From Candidatus Pacearchaeota archaeon (GTDB lineage: Archaea > Nanobdellota > Nanobdellia > Pacearchaeales > GW2011-AR1), in NCBI GenBank assembly GCA_003694055.1, contig RFLC01000036.1, forward strand, positions 1 through 16,102: a DNA stretch of 16,102 nucleotides, written 5' to 3'. Under the pieces are notes generated by a model. That model was not told the DNA's origin, ran no database searches, and was given only the letters and a program-made list of their open reading frames with translations. A program made the position numbers and the translations under genes. Below, piece by piece: positions 1 through 6,818 of this stretch. How positions within the stretch are numbered: the first letter of the stretch is position 1; every line of letters starts with the position of its first letter.

Positions 1-80
1 ATTTAAAATCTTTCTATTTCCAGAGCGCAACCTTTTGTCCTGAAACATAATTTGGAAAGTAAATCTTGACAGCCATCTCA

Positions 81-104
81 CTAAGGCAAGGATTTCTTGC
101 GCGC
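81..104 (+). promoter_or_regulatory. Inverted-repeat element upstream of membrane protein gene, copy 1
   Basis: The block contains GCAAGGATTTCTTGC, an inverted repeat with 5-bp arms (GCAAG/CTTGC) and a 5-bp centre, followed by GCGC. A 24-bp copy with one difference lies at 7178-7201. Both end about 60-64 bases before a start codon and about 30 bases before a TTTTTAAA-type TATA-like box, so they occupy the position expected for an archaeal activator or operator site. The function is inferred; only the repeat and its position are seen. Confidence 0.5.
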
Positions 105-137
105 TACTTAGCAAAGAGCATTGCAACGGACAACTAA

Positions 138-147
138 CTTTTTAAAC
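138..147 (+). promoter_or_regulatory. TATA-like box for the first gene
   Basis: A run reading CTTTTTAAAC lies about 22-30 bases upstream of the ATG at 168, with no Shine-Dalgarno motif between. This fits an archaeal core promoter driving a leaderless transcript. Confidence 0.5.
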
Positions 148-167
148 CTCTCTATCCAACTAAAATA

Positions 168-713
168 ATGCAAGAAATCTTTGGCATTGGGCTAGGTGTT
201 GCCGTCGTGCTGCTATTGCGCTTGATTGTGCCGTTGAGCATCTTTCGCTGGCCGTTTTGGGGCACAATTGTCAGCGCCATCGTTGACGCGCTTGACGTGG
301 TGCTAGTTGACTTCATCGGAATGGGCAGTTTCGCGCACTACCACAACCTAGACAAAATTCTTGACCTCTATTACCTAAGCTTCGCATTCATCGTCTCACT
401 GAGATGGGAAGCCCTAGCGCGCAACACATCAATAGTTTTGTACATTTACCGCTTAATCGGCTCGCTCTTGTTCGAAATAACTGGCGCAAGGATTTTGCTC
501 TTCATCTTCCCAAACATGTTTGAAATGTTCTTCTGGTTCGAAGCATGGAGGCAACGCTACAAACCGAAATGGAAGCTAACCAAAAAGCGCCTTGCAATAA
601 CTTTGCTCATAATGCTAATCCCGAAAATGATTCAAGAGTACATCCTGCATTTTCTCGAACTAAAACCATGGGCAGACTACCTCTCAAAATTCGTTCTGCC
701 AAAAAACGCGTGA
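168..713 (+). CDS. Polytopic membrane protein of unknown function
   Basis: This 181-residue protein is strongly hydrophobic, with likely membrane segments near residues 4-26, 32-52, 63-78, 88-115 and 142-156, and basic loops (for example KPKWKLTKKR around 132-141) that would face the cytoplasm. I recognise no catalytic motif or named family. The ATG is supported by a TATA-like box 22-30 bases upstream and no ribosome binding site, the leaderless pattern seen at many genes here. It shares an upstream inverted-repeat element (81-104) with the membrane-protein pair beginning at 7262, suggesting co-regulation. It ends convergent with purA across a 502-bp spacer. It is certainly coding given the sustained hydrophobic pattern, but its role is unknown. 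Confidence 0.8.
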   Translation: MQEIFGIGLGVAVVLLLRLIVPLSIFRWPFWGTIVSAIVDALDVVLVDFIGMGSFAHYHNLDKILDLYYLSFAFIVSLRWEALARNTSIVLYIYRLIGSLLFEITGARILLFIFPNMFEMFFWFEAWRQRYKPKWKLTKKRLAITLLIMLIPKMIQEYILHFLELKPWADYLSKFVLPKNA

Positions 714-1215
714 TTGATTGGAAAAGTTCAAGGGGTTTAGAAAGCTTGCCTAAATGTGACAAACTTGAAGCGCACTTAACCGGAATTCGCTTAAAATTGT
801 CAGACCAATGGAAAGCTTGTAGCGCTTGCGATGTCAATTTCTAAAGGTGCGGTTTGCAAGTTCGGACGCGCGTAAAGCTGAACTTAAGCCCACTTCGCGC
901 AGAAGTGCACAACTCAAGACGTTGAATTCCACGCTGCTGCTCCGCGCGCGACAAGAGCTCGCGCGCTCCCTGAATTCCATGTGCTGACCTTTCTGCTTCA
1001 TCACTTTAAGCGCTGGCTCAGGACTATCGTAGCAAGGATGCGAAAACCCAAAAAAGCTTGCGACTCTGCAAAATGAAATGTTGTTGTGTATATACATGCG
1101 TATATACCACCTAACGCTTGACTCTCTCCACCAGCTGCAACCGCTAGCGAAAGCAGCAAACCAAGCAAAGCCGCGCAAAGCACTTATGCCGAACAAACTT
1201 TCACAGCACTCTAAA
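714..1215. other. Gene-free convergent spacer carrying a GTATATAC dyad
   Basis: There are 502 bases between two convergent genes. Open frames here (for example on the minus strand 834-1196) have the Cys/Ser/Trp-rich composition of noise and no promoter, so I call no gene. The stretch has several GCGCGC tracts, two GAATTCCA copies about 50 bases apart, and one perfect GTATATAC dyad at 1088-1107. It could hold an unrecognised RNA gene. Confidence 0.6.
1088..1107. repeat. GTATATAC-N4-GTATATAC dyad, site 1
   Basis: Two identical self-complementary octamers GTATATAC are separated by ATGC. With three flanking bases on the left it forms 23 bp of strictly alternating purine and pyrimidine. It lies in a convergent spacer, 108 bases past the end of purA. 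Sister sites are at 5877, 12103, 14521 and (degenerate) 15249. Confidence 0.85.
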
Positions 1216-2709
1216 TCATTTCCCTCGGCACTCTCTCAAACAAACAACTTTATCGCGCTCTTTTCCGACGGAGATTGCGACAATAGGCGTGCGAACAAAA
1301 TCCGAGAGTTCTTTCACCGCAAGCTTCAAAGAATCTGGGAGCTCCTGTTCGCCATTCCCAAGCAAATCAATCCTCTCAAAACCCTCGTAAGTTTTGTAAA
1401 TTGGCCTCGCGCTTTCAAGAAATCTGGGAGAAGGGTCAAACCTCTGGATCGCTCTTTCCGTCGGAGTAGCATAAGCATACCCGACCCTGAACTCGCGCGC
1501 AAAAGCCAGCACATCTGTCTTTGTCAAAACTATCGCGTCAGGAGAGTTCAGCATCGCAGCGTAGCGCACTGCCAAAGCATCAGTCCAACCCACTCGGCGA
1601 GGTCTGCCTGTGGTTGCGCCGTACTCTGAACCCGCAAGCCGAATCCCGACACCCTGCTCAAACTCATCCTCAGAGTTTTTCAACTCGTTTATGCGCTCAT
1701 GAAACCTGTCGTAAATTACCTGCCCTCTTGGTCCTCGCTCAAACTCAACTCCAAACTCCCTCAACTCTCGTTCGCAGTTGTTCTCCGGGTTTGCGCACCA
1801 TTCGCGCGAGCGCGCGCCGCCCAACTCAGTCGGCATCGGCCCACCCCCAACTCGAGTTTGATACGGAAATTTCACAACTCCCAACACAAAATCGATTGCG
1901 CGCGCCGGCAATCCAACGCCAGAAGCAGCGCCATTTACCGACGGAGAGGATGAGGTAACATACGGATAAGTTCCAAACTCAACATCAAGAAGCAAGCCCT
2001 GCGCGCCCTCTATCAAAACCTTCTTCCCCCTCCTCAAAAACTCATGAACTTTCTCAATTGTCTCAGCAGCATACCTAGCCAACACCTCTCGCGAGCGCTC
2101 GGTTTTTTCAACAATATCAAAAGCAATTTCCCTTGCCTTTCTCTCTCCAACATCGCCGTAAACATCTGGGTAAAACCTAACTGCCTTGGCGACGCGCGCG
2201 TAAAGCGCATCCCTGTCCAAGAAGTCCTCCACCCTTACGCCTCTCCTCGCAACCTTGTCAGCGTAGCACGGCCCGATTCCCCTGCCTGTTGAGCCAATCC
2301 CCTTGTTTTTTTGCGAAGCGTTGTGCGCTCTGTCCCGCGCAATGTGATAAGGCATGATTACATTTGCCTTCGTGCTTACGAAAAGGTTGTCTGTTGAATA
2401 ACCTGCATTGCGAAGCGCGTTAATCTCGTCGACAAAATCATCTGGCGAGATAACGCAGCCGTTGCCAATTATGCTCACTTTCCCCTCGCTGTCGTGCACT
2501 ATGCTGCACGGCACTGAGTGCAAAACAATCTCGTTTCCATTGTGAACAATTGTGTGACCTGCGTTATTGCCTCCAGTCGCGCGCGCCACCACATCAAACC
2601 GCTCAGAAAGCATCTCAGTCAGCTTGCCCTTGCCAGTATCGCCGAACTGCAAATCAATCACTGCAGCAACCTTACCTTGCCCAACTAAATCAGCCAACGT
2701 CACCCGCAA
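1216..2709 (-). CDS. purA: Adenylosuccinate synthetase (PurA) with a large insertion
   Basis: It catalyses GTP-dependent condensation of IMP with aspartate, the first committed step to AMP. Signatures: P-loop-like GDTGKGK at residues 23-29 with the catalytic Asp24, GGNNAGHT at 46-53 with the general acid His52, IGSTGRGIGP (138-147), EGAQG (234-238), TYPYVTSS (247-254), EYGATTGRPRR (362-372) and LTKTDVL (395-401). At 497 residues it exceeds E. coli PurA (432). Most of the excess is about 50 extra residues between PTEL (293-296) and SEYGATTG (361-368), a charged segment with two cysteines. The glutamate normally after the catalytic Asp (GDEGKGK) is Thr25. The start is a TTG, supported by GAGGTG a few bases upstream; a GTG two codons later is the alternative. 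It is divergent from the DUF192 gene. Confidence 0.96.
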   Translation of the reverse strand: MRVTLADLVGQGKVAAVIDLQFGDTGKGKLTEMLSERFDVVARATGGNNAGHTIVHNGNEIVLHSVPCSIVHDSEGKVSIIGNGCVISPDDFVDEINALRNAGYSTDNLFVSTKANVIMPYHIARDRAHNASQKNKGIGSTGRGIGPCYADKVARRGVRVEDFLDRDALYARVAKAVRFYPDVYGDVGERKAREIAFDIVEKTERSREVLARYAAETIEKVHEFLRRGKKVLIEGAQGLLLDVEFGTYPYVTSSSPSVNGAASGVGLPARAIDFVLGVVKFPYQTRVGGGPMPTELGGARSREWCANPENNCERELREFGVEFERGPRGQVIYDRFHERINELKNSEDEFEQGVGIRLAGSEYGATTGRPRRVGWTDALAVRYAAMLNSPDAIVLTKTDVLAFAREFRVGYAYATPTERAIQRFDPSPRFLESARPIYKTYEGFERIDLLGNGEQELPDSLKLAVKELSDFVRTPIVAISVGKERDKVVCLRECRGK

Positions 2710-2753
2710 TTCCCACCTCTAAACTTTAAAAACTTTATTGAGCTATTGCGCAA
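2710..2753. promoter_or_regulatory. 44-bp divergent promoter between purA and the DUF192 gene
   Basis: A single A/T block, CTTTAAAAAC at 2724-2733, lies about 21-30 bases upstream of the plus-strand ATG (2754) and 15-24 bases upstream of the minus-strand TTG (2709). On the minus strand GAGGTG precedes purA at the proper distance, while the DUF192 gene has no ribosome binding site and looks leaderless. One box may serve both directions. Confidence 0.55.
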
Positions 2754-3089
2754 ATGCAATTCAAACTAAAAAAAGGAAGAACAACGCTTGCGGTTAAAGT
2801 CAAGCAGGCAGATGGCTTTGCCCGCTACATAGGTTTGATGTTTAAAAAACGCTCCTCAAACGCCTTGCTCTTCAAATTCCAAAAAGGCAGAGCGGCAATC
2901 CACTCGCTATTTGTTTTCTTCCCGTTTGTCGCAGTTTGGCTCGACGATAAAAACAATGTGAAGAAAGTTGAGGTTGTAAAGCCATTCAGACTTTGCGTGC
3001 GTGGGCCGCGAGAGGCGTGCGCGCTGATTGAGATACCGCTATCCAAACGCCACGAAAAAATTTTGCGCAAACTTGGAGTGCTTTTTTAA
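2754..3089 (+). CDS. DUF192 family protein
   Basis: The 111-residue product matches the DUF192 family pattern: a stretch ending in an aromatic/Arg residue and GLMF (27-30), then NALLFKF (36-42), a beta-rich middle IHSLFVFFPFVAVWLDD with the -LDD- that follows the family's central strand, and a C-terminal IEIP (92-95), close to the usual 'LEL(P/A)' ending. The biochemical role of DUF192 is not established. Unlike many bacterial members it has no signal peptide, so it would be cytoplasmic. The start ATG follows a TATA-like box by about 22 bases. It converges on the 3224-3763 gene across 134 bases containing no recognised feature. Confidence 0.85.
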   Translation: MQFKLKKGRTTLAVKVKQADGFARYIGLMFKKRSSNALLFKFQKGRAAIHSLFVFFPFVAVWLDDKNNVKKVEVVKPFRLCVRGPREACALIEIPLSKRHEKILRKLGVLF

Positions 3090-3223
3090 ACACTTTAAGA
3101 GAGGATTTTAACTTGCGTAGTTTTCCCTTGCCTTTTTAGTTGCGCGATAATCACATTTCTCGCTAGCCCAATTCATCCCCGAACTCGCAAAGCGTGCAAA
3201 GTTTATTGCGCAGAAATCTCTGC

Positions 3224-3763
3224 TCAAGGTTTCAACAGCACAACAGGGCTAGATGTTTCCTTTTCCAAGTTAACCACAACCTTGCCATCAACAATCTGCT
3301 TGCAAAAGAAACCAGCAGGAACAGCAAGGTGCTTAATTTGATAGTGCGCAAGCGAGCGCCCGCACGCAGCTGTCGGCGGATAAACGAAAACATTCGACTC
3401 TGCCGCCTCAACTCCAAACACTTCTGCAATCTTCTCATACCTCTCGCGCTCGTCGTCAACCAACCCCGCAGGAACATTGTTAGGATCAACTTTCCCAAAG
3501 CAAAGGTGCGTCAAGCTAGTTGAACGAATCCCGCTCGCAGGCAAGTCAAGGCCAACTTCCTCTCTCACCAATCCGCTCCTCCACGCGTCATCAACTTCTG
3601 ACTGCAGTCTGTCGTAAAGCAAACCAGTTTGCGCGCACTTGTTCACGCTGAGAAAAGTTTTAATCGCATAAATCGCAACTGCAACTAGGAAAATTATTAT
3701 GAGTATCGAGAAAATCATTCCGAAAGAAATTCCGACGCTGGATTGAGCCCGTTTATCGCGCAT
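3224..3763 (-). CDS. Prepilin-like single-span secreted/membrane protein
   Basis: The 179-residue product begins MRDKRAQSSVGISFGM followed directly by a hydrophobic segment of about 22 residues. This arrangement (short basic head, small residue, Gln/Ser stretch, then the membrane helix) resembles archaeal class III/type IV prepilin-like signals. The rest is an extracytoplasmic domain with conserved-looking aromatic/Pro stretches (VFVYPPTAACG) and four cysteines. An in-frame ATG seven codons earlier exists (3784), but a TTATTAAATG box is 17-26 bases upstream of 3763, and the signal organisation fits the later start. It is the last gene of a minus-strand group with the 38-residue ORF and the 3977-4318 gene. 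The function is unknown; it may be a minor pilin or surface protein processed by a prepilin peptidase such as that at 12358. Confidence 0.72.
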   Translation of the reverse strand: MRDKRAQSSVGISFGMIFSILIIIFLVAVAIYAIKTFLSVNKCAQTGLLYDRLQSEVDDAWRSGLVREEVGLDLPASGIRSTSLTHLCFGKVDPNNVPAGLVDDERERYEKIAEVFGVEAAESNVFVYPPTAACGRSLAHYQIKHLAVPAGFFCKQIVDGKVVVNLEKETSSPVVLLKP

Positions 3764-3858
3764 CCAATTACAACGAAAGCGCATTTAATAATCTTTCTCC
3801 CAGAAAAGCGCGAGATGAGCAAATTGCAACCCTTATCGCAAACCTGATAAAAAACAAC

Positions 3859-3975
3859 TCAAAACTTCTTTTTGCGCGTGCGCTGCGCCCCGCCACGCTT
3901 GTAAACCTTGTAAAGCCTCTTTGCTTTTTTATCCCTCTTTGTTTTGCGCCTCAACTTCGGATCCTCTCGAACCAT
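3859..3975 (-). CDS. Tiny basic protein, 38 residues, unknown
   Basis: This ORF starts one base after the TAG stop of the upstream prepilin-like gene (TAGGATG), which suggests translational coupling, and ends at TGA. It begins MVREDPKLRRKTKRDKK and ends RTRKKKF; 19 of 38 residues are Lys or Arg, with a Leu-Tyr-Lys-Val-Tyr-Lys patch and a Gly-Gly turn. The composition resembles small ribosome- or nucleic-acid-binding proteins, but it does not match L41e, L39e, L40e or S30e as I know them. The even basic residue pattern, codon start position and operon placement favour a real gene; its shortness keeps confidence moderate. Confidence 0.6.
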   Translation of the reverse strand: MVREDPKLRRKTKRDKKAKRLYKVYKRGGAQRTRKKKF

Positions 3976-3976
3976 C

Positions 3977-4318
3977 CTAGCCTTGCTTGGAATTATCGTT
4001 GCCAGCTTCGCACTTCACCTGCGCGCAATCAACTTTCTCACAGCTGAGACCCAAAAGTGGATCAGTGCACTTAATTTTCCTCTTGTCCTCCAGCTCGTTC
4101 TCCTTGCAGCAATAGAAAAACCTGTCTTGGTTTTGGCAGGCAAGGTTGCATGCTTGGATTATCGCCGAGCTAACGCTGCTTTCCTCAAGCGGCTTGGTCG
4201 TTTTCTTGAACCTGTCAAACCCTCCGCTGACAAAAATAATAATCGCAATAAGCAAGATAACGCCTAACAAAATTATCACAAGCGTTGATATAGCAAGCTC
4301 AAACCCTCTTTTTTCCAT
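3977..4318 (-). CDS. Cysteine-rich prepilin-like protein
   Basis: The 113-residue product starts MEKRGFELAISTLVIILLG and runs straight into a membrane segment (about 10-31). The pattern Lys-Arg-Gly, aromatic, Glu, then hydrophobic helix is typical of archaeal class III prepilin-like signals, with Glu7 as the +5 glutamate if cleavage follows Gly5 minus one position. The exposed part is short and has eight cysteines (57, 61, 70, 71, 84, 93, 98, 103), which suggests disulfides or metal binding outside the membrane. An A/T-rich box about 20-30 bases upstream and no ribosome binding site suggest a leaderless start. It heads a minus-strand group of three genes and is divergent from the HD-domain gene. 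The specific function is unknown. Confidence 0.75.
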   Translation of the reverse strand: MEKRGFELAISTLVIILLGVILLIAIIIFVSGGFDRFKKTTKPLEESSVSSAIIQACNLACQNQDRFFYCCKENELEDKRKIKCTDPLLGLSCEKVDCAQVKCEAGNDNSKQG

Positions 4319-4432
4319 TTAATCCCAATGTAACGCGAGTTTTTAATTTTTACTGATTTGCGCTTCGCACAGTCAAGCCAACAAGTTTTGAATAATCACA
4401 AAATTATTAAACCAAATCTGCAAAGCAATAGC

Positions 4433-4987
4433 ATGAATCGCGAACAAGCTTTTGAGTTGCTTCACGAATGGGTGAAGAGTGATAGTTTGCGGACGCATTG
4501 CAAGTCAGTTGCATATGCAATGGAAGAGTACGCGCGCGAGTTTTCTCTCGACGATAACGAGGTTGAAAAGTGGTTCGTGTGCGGCTTGCTTCACGACTTT
4601 GACTGGGAAAAATTCCCAAATATCGACGAGCATCCCCGGAAAGGTTGCGAGTTTTTGAAGGAGCGCGGTTGCGATGACGAGATAATTGAAGCAATCCTCG
4701 GGCACAACGAGCGCACAGGGGTTGAGAGAAAGACGAAGATGGCGAAGGCGTTGTTTGCAGTAGACGAGTTGTGCGGCTTGGTTGTTGCGCTTGCAAAGGT
4801 TCGCCCAGGAGCATTCGAAGGCATGACACCGAAGTCGGTGAGGAAAGCAATGAAAAAGAAGGACTTTGCGAGAAATGTGAACAGAGAGGACATCAAAAGA
4901 GGAATTGAAGAGCTAGGAGTTGATGAGAACGCTCATTTCGAGATTGTCATAAGAGCATTGCAACGAATGGAAAATGATAGAAGTTAG
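4433..4987 (+). CDS. HD-domain protein (probable metal-dependent phosphohydrolase)
   Basis: The 184-residue product has the HD superfamily arrangement: His22 (RTHCKSVAYAM), the paired His54-Asp55 in GLLHDFDWEKFP, His67 (DEHPRKG), His91 (LGHNERTG) and Asp111 (FAVDELCGL). These would coordinate one or two metals for phosphate ester hydrolysis. It resembles the small stand-alone HDIG-type hydrolases; the substrate cannot be read from the sequence. An in-frame ATG exists at 4358, but the A/T box around 4400-4411 sits about 22-33 bases before 4433 and the homologous part begins here, so 4433 is preferred. It overlaps the following GHMP kinase by 14 bases, indicating translational coupling and possibly a shared sugar- or nucleotide-phosphate pathway. 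Confidence 0.88.
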   Translation: MNREQAFELLHEWVKSDSLRTHCKSVAYAMEEYAREFSLDDNEVEKWFVCGLLHDFDWEKFPNIDEHPRKGCEFLKERGCDDEIIEAILGHNERTGVERKTKMAKALFAVDELCGLVVALAKVRPGAFEGMTPKSVRKAMKKKDFARNVNREDIKRGIEELGVDENAHFEIVIRALQRMENDRS

Positions 4988-5840
4988 CGTTCCTGTTAGG
5001 ATTGACATCTCTCCCGGATGGACAGATGCCGAGCCGTTTTGCTCCTCTTTCGGCGGCGCAGTGTTGAACGCAGCTATCTCGCTGCGCGCGAAAGTCGTGC
5101 TCGCGGGAAACAAGCTCATAAGCTCGCTTGAGAAAATCCCTTCCGAGTCAGGGCTTGGCACTTCAGGAGCTGTGCGCGCAGCCTACCTGGTTGCCGTCGC
5201 TCCATCGCTCGCGCGCAACAAAACTGAGTTAATCAAAAAGGTTCACGAGTTCGAGAACAAAATTCTAGAGGAGCATGCAGGACTGCAAGACCAAGCTGCA
5301 GCGATTTTCGGAGGAGTCAACTTCTGGCGTTTCTCCTCGAGAAAGATTGAAAGAAAGCCCCTTGCCAAAAGAGTTGCAGATGAGCTAGAGGGAAGGATTG
5401 CCTTGCTCTACACAGGAGAAAAACACCTATCCTACAACGTGCACAAAAAAGTTTACTCGAGCCGGAACTACGCGCGCGCTTTGCCAAAACTCAAAAAACT
5501 CAAGAAGATTTCGGAAAGAATGTTTAGCTCTATCAACAAGCAAAATCCTAATTGGGAAAGTTTTGCCGAGCTCATGAACCTCGCATGGAGCGTAGAGAAA
5601 ACTCTCTACAATGGAATTGAAACGCAACGAATGAGGAAATTGCGCGCGCGGCTTGGCGAGCTGTTTTTGTCGGCGCGCGCTACCGGGGCTGGCGGCGGCG
5701 GCTCAATGATTTTCTTTACAACAAAAGAAAAACTGCCAAAGCTTAAGCAAGCGCTAAAAAAAGAGAGCAAACAAATGCCAAACTCCTGCTTAATTAATTT
5801 CAGGTTTGACCACAAAGGCATGATTGTGAAGCGCGCTTAA
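4974..5840 (+). CDS. GHMP-family sugar kinase (heptose/fucose kinase-like)
   Basis: The 288-residue cytoplasmic kinase has motif 1 RIDISPGWTDAEP (9-21) then FGGAVLNAAI (26-35), motif 2 SGLGTSGA (59-66) for ATP phosphate binding, AGLQDQAAAIFGGVNF (102-117) with the probable catalytic Asp106, and motif 3 ATGAGGGGSMIFF (236-248). The GWTD and GxQDQ signatures point to the group containing D-glycero-D-manno-heptose 7-phosphate kinase (HddA) and fucokinase domains rather than homoserine or mevalonate kinase. It is shorter than a usual HddA (about 340): only about 23 residues separate the N-terminal strand from motif 2, so a loop or subdomain is reduced. It is coupled to the upstream HD hydrolase by a 14-base overlap. 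The substrate is inferred only to be a sugar or sugar phosphate. Confidence 0.88.
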   Translation: MIEVSVPVRIDISPGWTDAEPFCSSFGGAVLNAAISLRAKVVLAGNKLISSLEKIPSESGLGTSGAVRAAYLVAVAPSLARNKTELIKKVHEFENKILEEHAGLQDQAAAIFGGVNFWRFSSRKIERKPLAKRVADELEGRIALLYTGEKHLSYNVHKKVYSSRNYARALPKLKKLKKISERMFSSINKQNPNWESFAELMNLAWSVEKTLYNGIETQRMRKLRARLGELFLSARATGAGGGGSMIFFTTKEKLPKLKQALKKESKQMPNSCLINFRFDHKGMIVKRA

Positions 5841-6296
5841 ATCTCTAACCTCAGCAAAAAGTTTTTCGCACATTGTGTATATACGTGCGTATATACGCAA
5901 CCTTCATATCAAGCAAAAGTGCTAAGTGCAATGCTAGTTTTGCGCCCGTCCCGGCCAACGCTGTTCAAAGAATCGCGCAGATTGATCAGTCCTGCCAACT
6001 CTTGCGAAAAGTGCGCTCATCCGACGCTAGCGCCAACCCGCGCGTCCGATAAAGCACGCGATTTGGGTGCGCGCTTGTCCAGTGTTAACTCCGCGCCGCT
6101 CTCGACACCGCCGTCTCAATTAAAAACGCGCGCTTGCGCGCAATGAAACACTTCAACTTTCCATAGATAATCGTCGCGCAAGCATAACATAATATTCAAC
6201 GCAAACCTTGCTGCAGGTTCGGGTCAGATAAAAATCTTGAAAGAATTGAGCGTCCTGCAACCTCTCTCAAAACGAAGCAAACCAGCTCAGAGAATT
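5841..6296. other. Gene-free convergent spacer carrying a GTATATAC dyad
   Basis: There are 456 bases between the convergent GHMP kinase and CARDB genes. The dyad lies only 36 bases after the kinase stop. The remainder is patchily GC-rich (for example GCGCGC twice near 6130-6143) without a convincing ORF or recognisable RNA. A 75-codon open frame at 5919-6146 looks like noise. Confidence 0.6.
5877..5896. repeat. GTATATAC-N4-GTATATAC dyad, site 2
   Basis: Two GTATATAC octamers are separated by GTGC. Because the spacer's outer bases pair (G-C), the arms extend to 9 bp, and the flanks TTGT/GCAA allow up to a 13-bp hairpin counting one T-G wobble. The tract from 5874 to 5899 alternates purine and pyrimidine throughout. 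This is the most symmetrical copy in the window. Confidence 0.85.
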
Positions 6297-6818
6297 TCAA
6301 GAAACACTGAAATTGAAGATTGCAAAATTGTTCGCCTCGTTGCTCTCACTCACTGCGTTTCCCTTGTCAGCTTGCGCGACAAGCGCATACTCGCCCGGTT
6401 CTAGCACAAAGTCCAACGTTGCAGCCCACAAATTGCTCTGTCCTGCTTTCAATGGCGGAACATTTAAGTCAATTGTGTAGCTAGTTGCGCTACCTTCGAG
6501 ATACACGCGCGTTGTGGTAAACACATTCACTCCAGCATTCCCAACATTCTTTGTTCGCACATGCATAAAAACATGAGTCACGTTCGTGCTGTTTGTGCTG
6601 TTCCCGTCAAAGCTCGAGTTTGCGAATGCGAAAATCTCGCTGATTATCAAGTCTGGTCTGCCGGGGTTTGGAGAAAGCTCGCTAAAATTCCCCGCGCGCT
6701 CAAGAGCCGGCTTGCTGCTCACCAAAAAAGAGCCTACAACCAACAAAGAAAACACGCAAACAATAGCCCAAGCAACCCGCGTGCCGCGCCTCTCGAAAAC
6801 TAACTTTGGCAAGACCAT
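6297..6818 (-). CDS. Membrane-anchored CARDB-domain protein
   Basis: The 173-residue product has an N-terminal basic head and one membrane helix (about 15-34), then an exposed CARDB/APHP-type beta-sandwich: RPDLIISEI (54-62), a Thr/Asn-rich loop with N-glycosylation sequons (NST, NVT), KNVGNAGVN (90-98), PPLKAGQS (121-128), and the hallmark ending AQADKGNAVSESNEANN (148-164). CARDB domains are Ig-like adhesion or protein-interaction modules on archaeal surface proteins; here there is a single domain, so it may be a surface subunit. An upstream in-frame ATG would add 37 residues, but a TTTTATAAAA box at about 6838-6847 sits 20-29 bases before 6818, indicating a leaderless start at 6818. Confidence 0.85.
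   Translation of the reverse strand: MVLPKLVFERRGTRVAWAIVCVFSLLVVGSFLVSSKPALERAGNFSELSPNPGRPDLIISEIFAFANSSFDGNSTNSTNVTHVFMHVRTKNVGNAGVNVFTTTRVYLEGSATSYTIDLNVPPLKAGQSNLWAATLDFVLEPGEYALVAQADKGNAVSESNEANNFAIFNFSVS

Noticed and set aside
834..1196. 120-codon minus-strand open frame in the first convergent spacer
   Set aside because: Composition (runs of Cys, Trp, Ser, Arg), no promoter or ribosome binding site, and it crosses the GTATATAC dyad; typical noise in GC-rich spacer.
5877..5896. Dyad as an archaeal dif/XerA site
   Set aside because: dif is about 28 bp with 11-bp arms and occurs once per chromosome; four copies within 14 kb with 4-bp centres do not fit.
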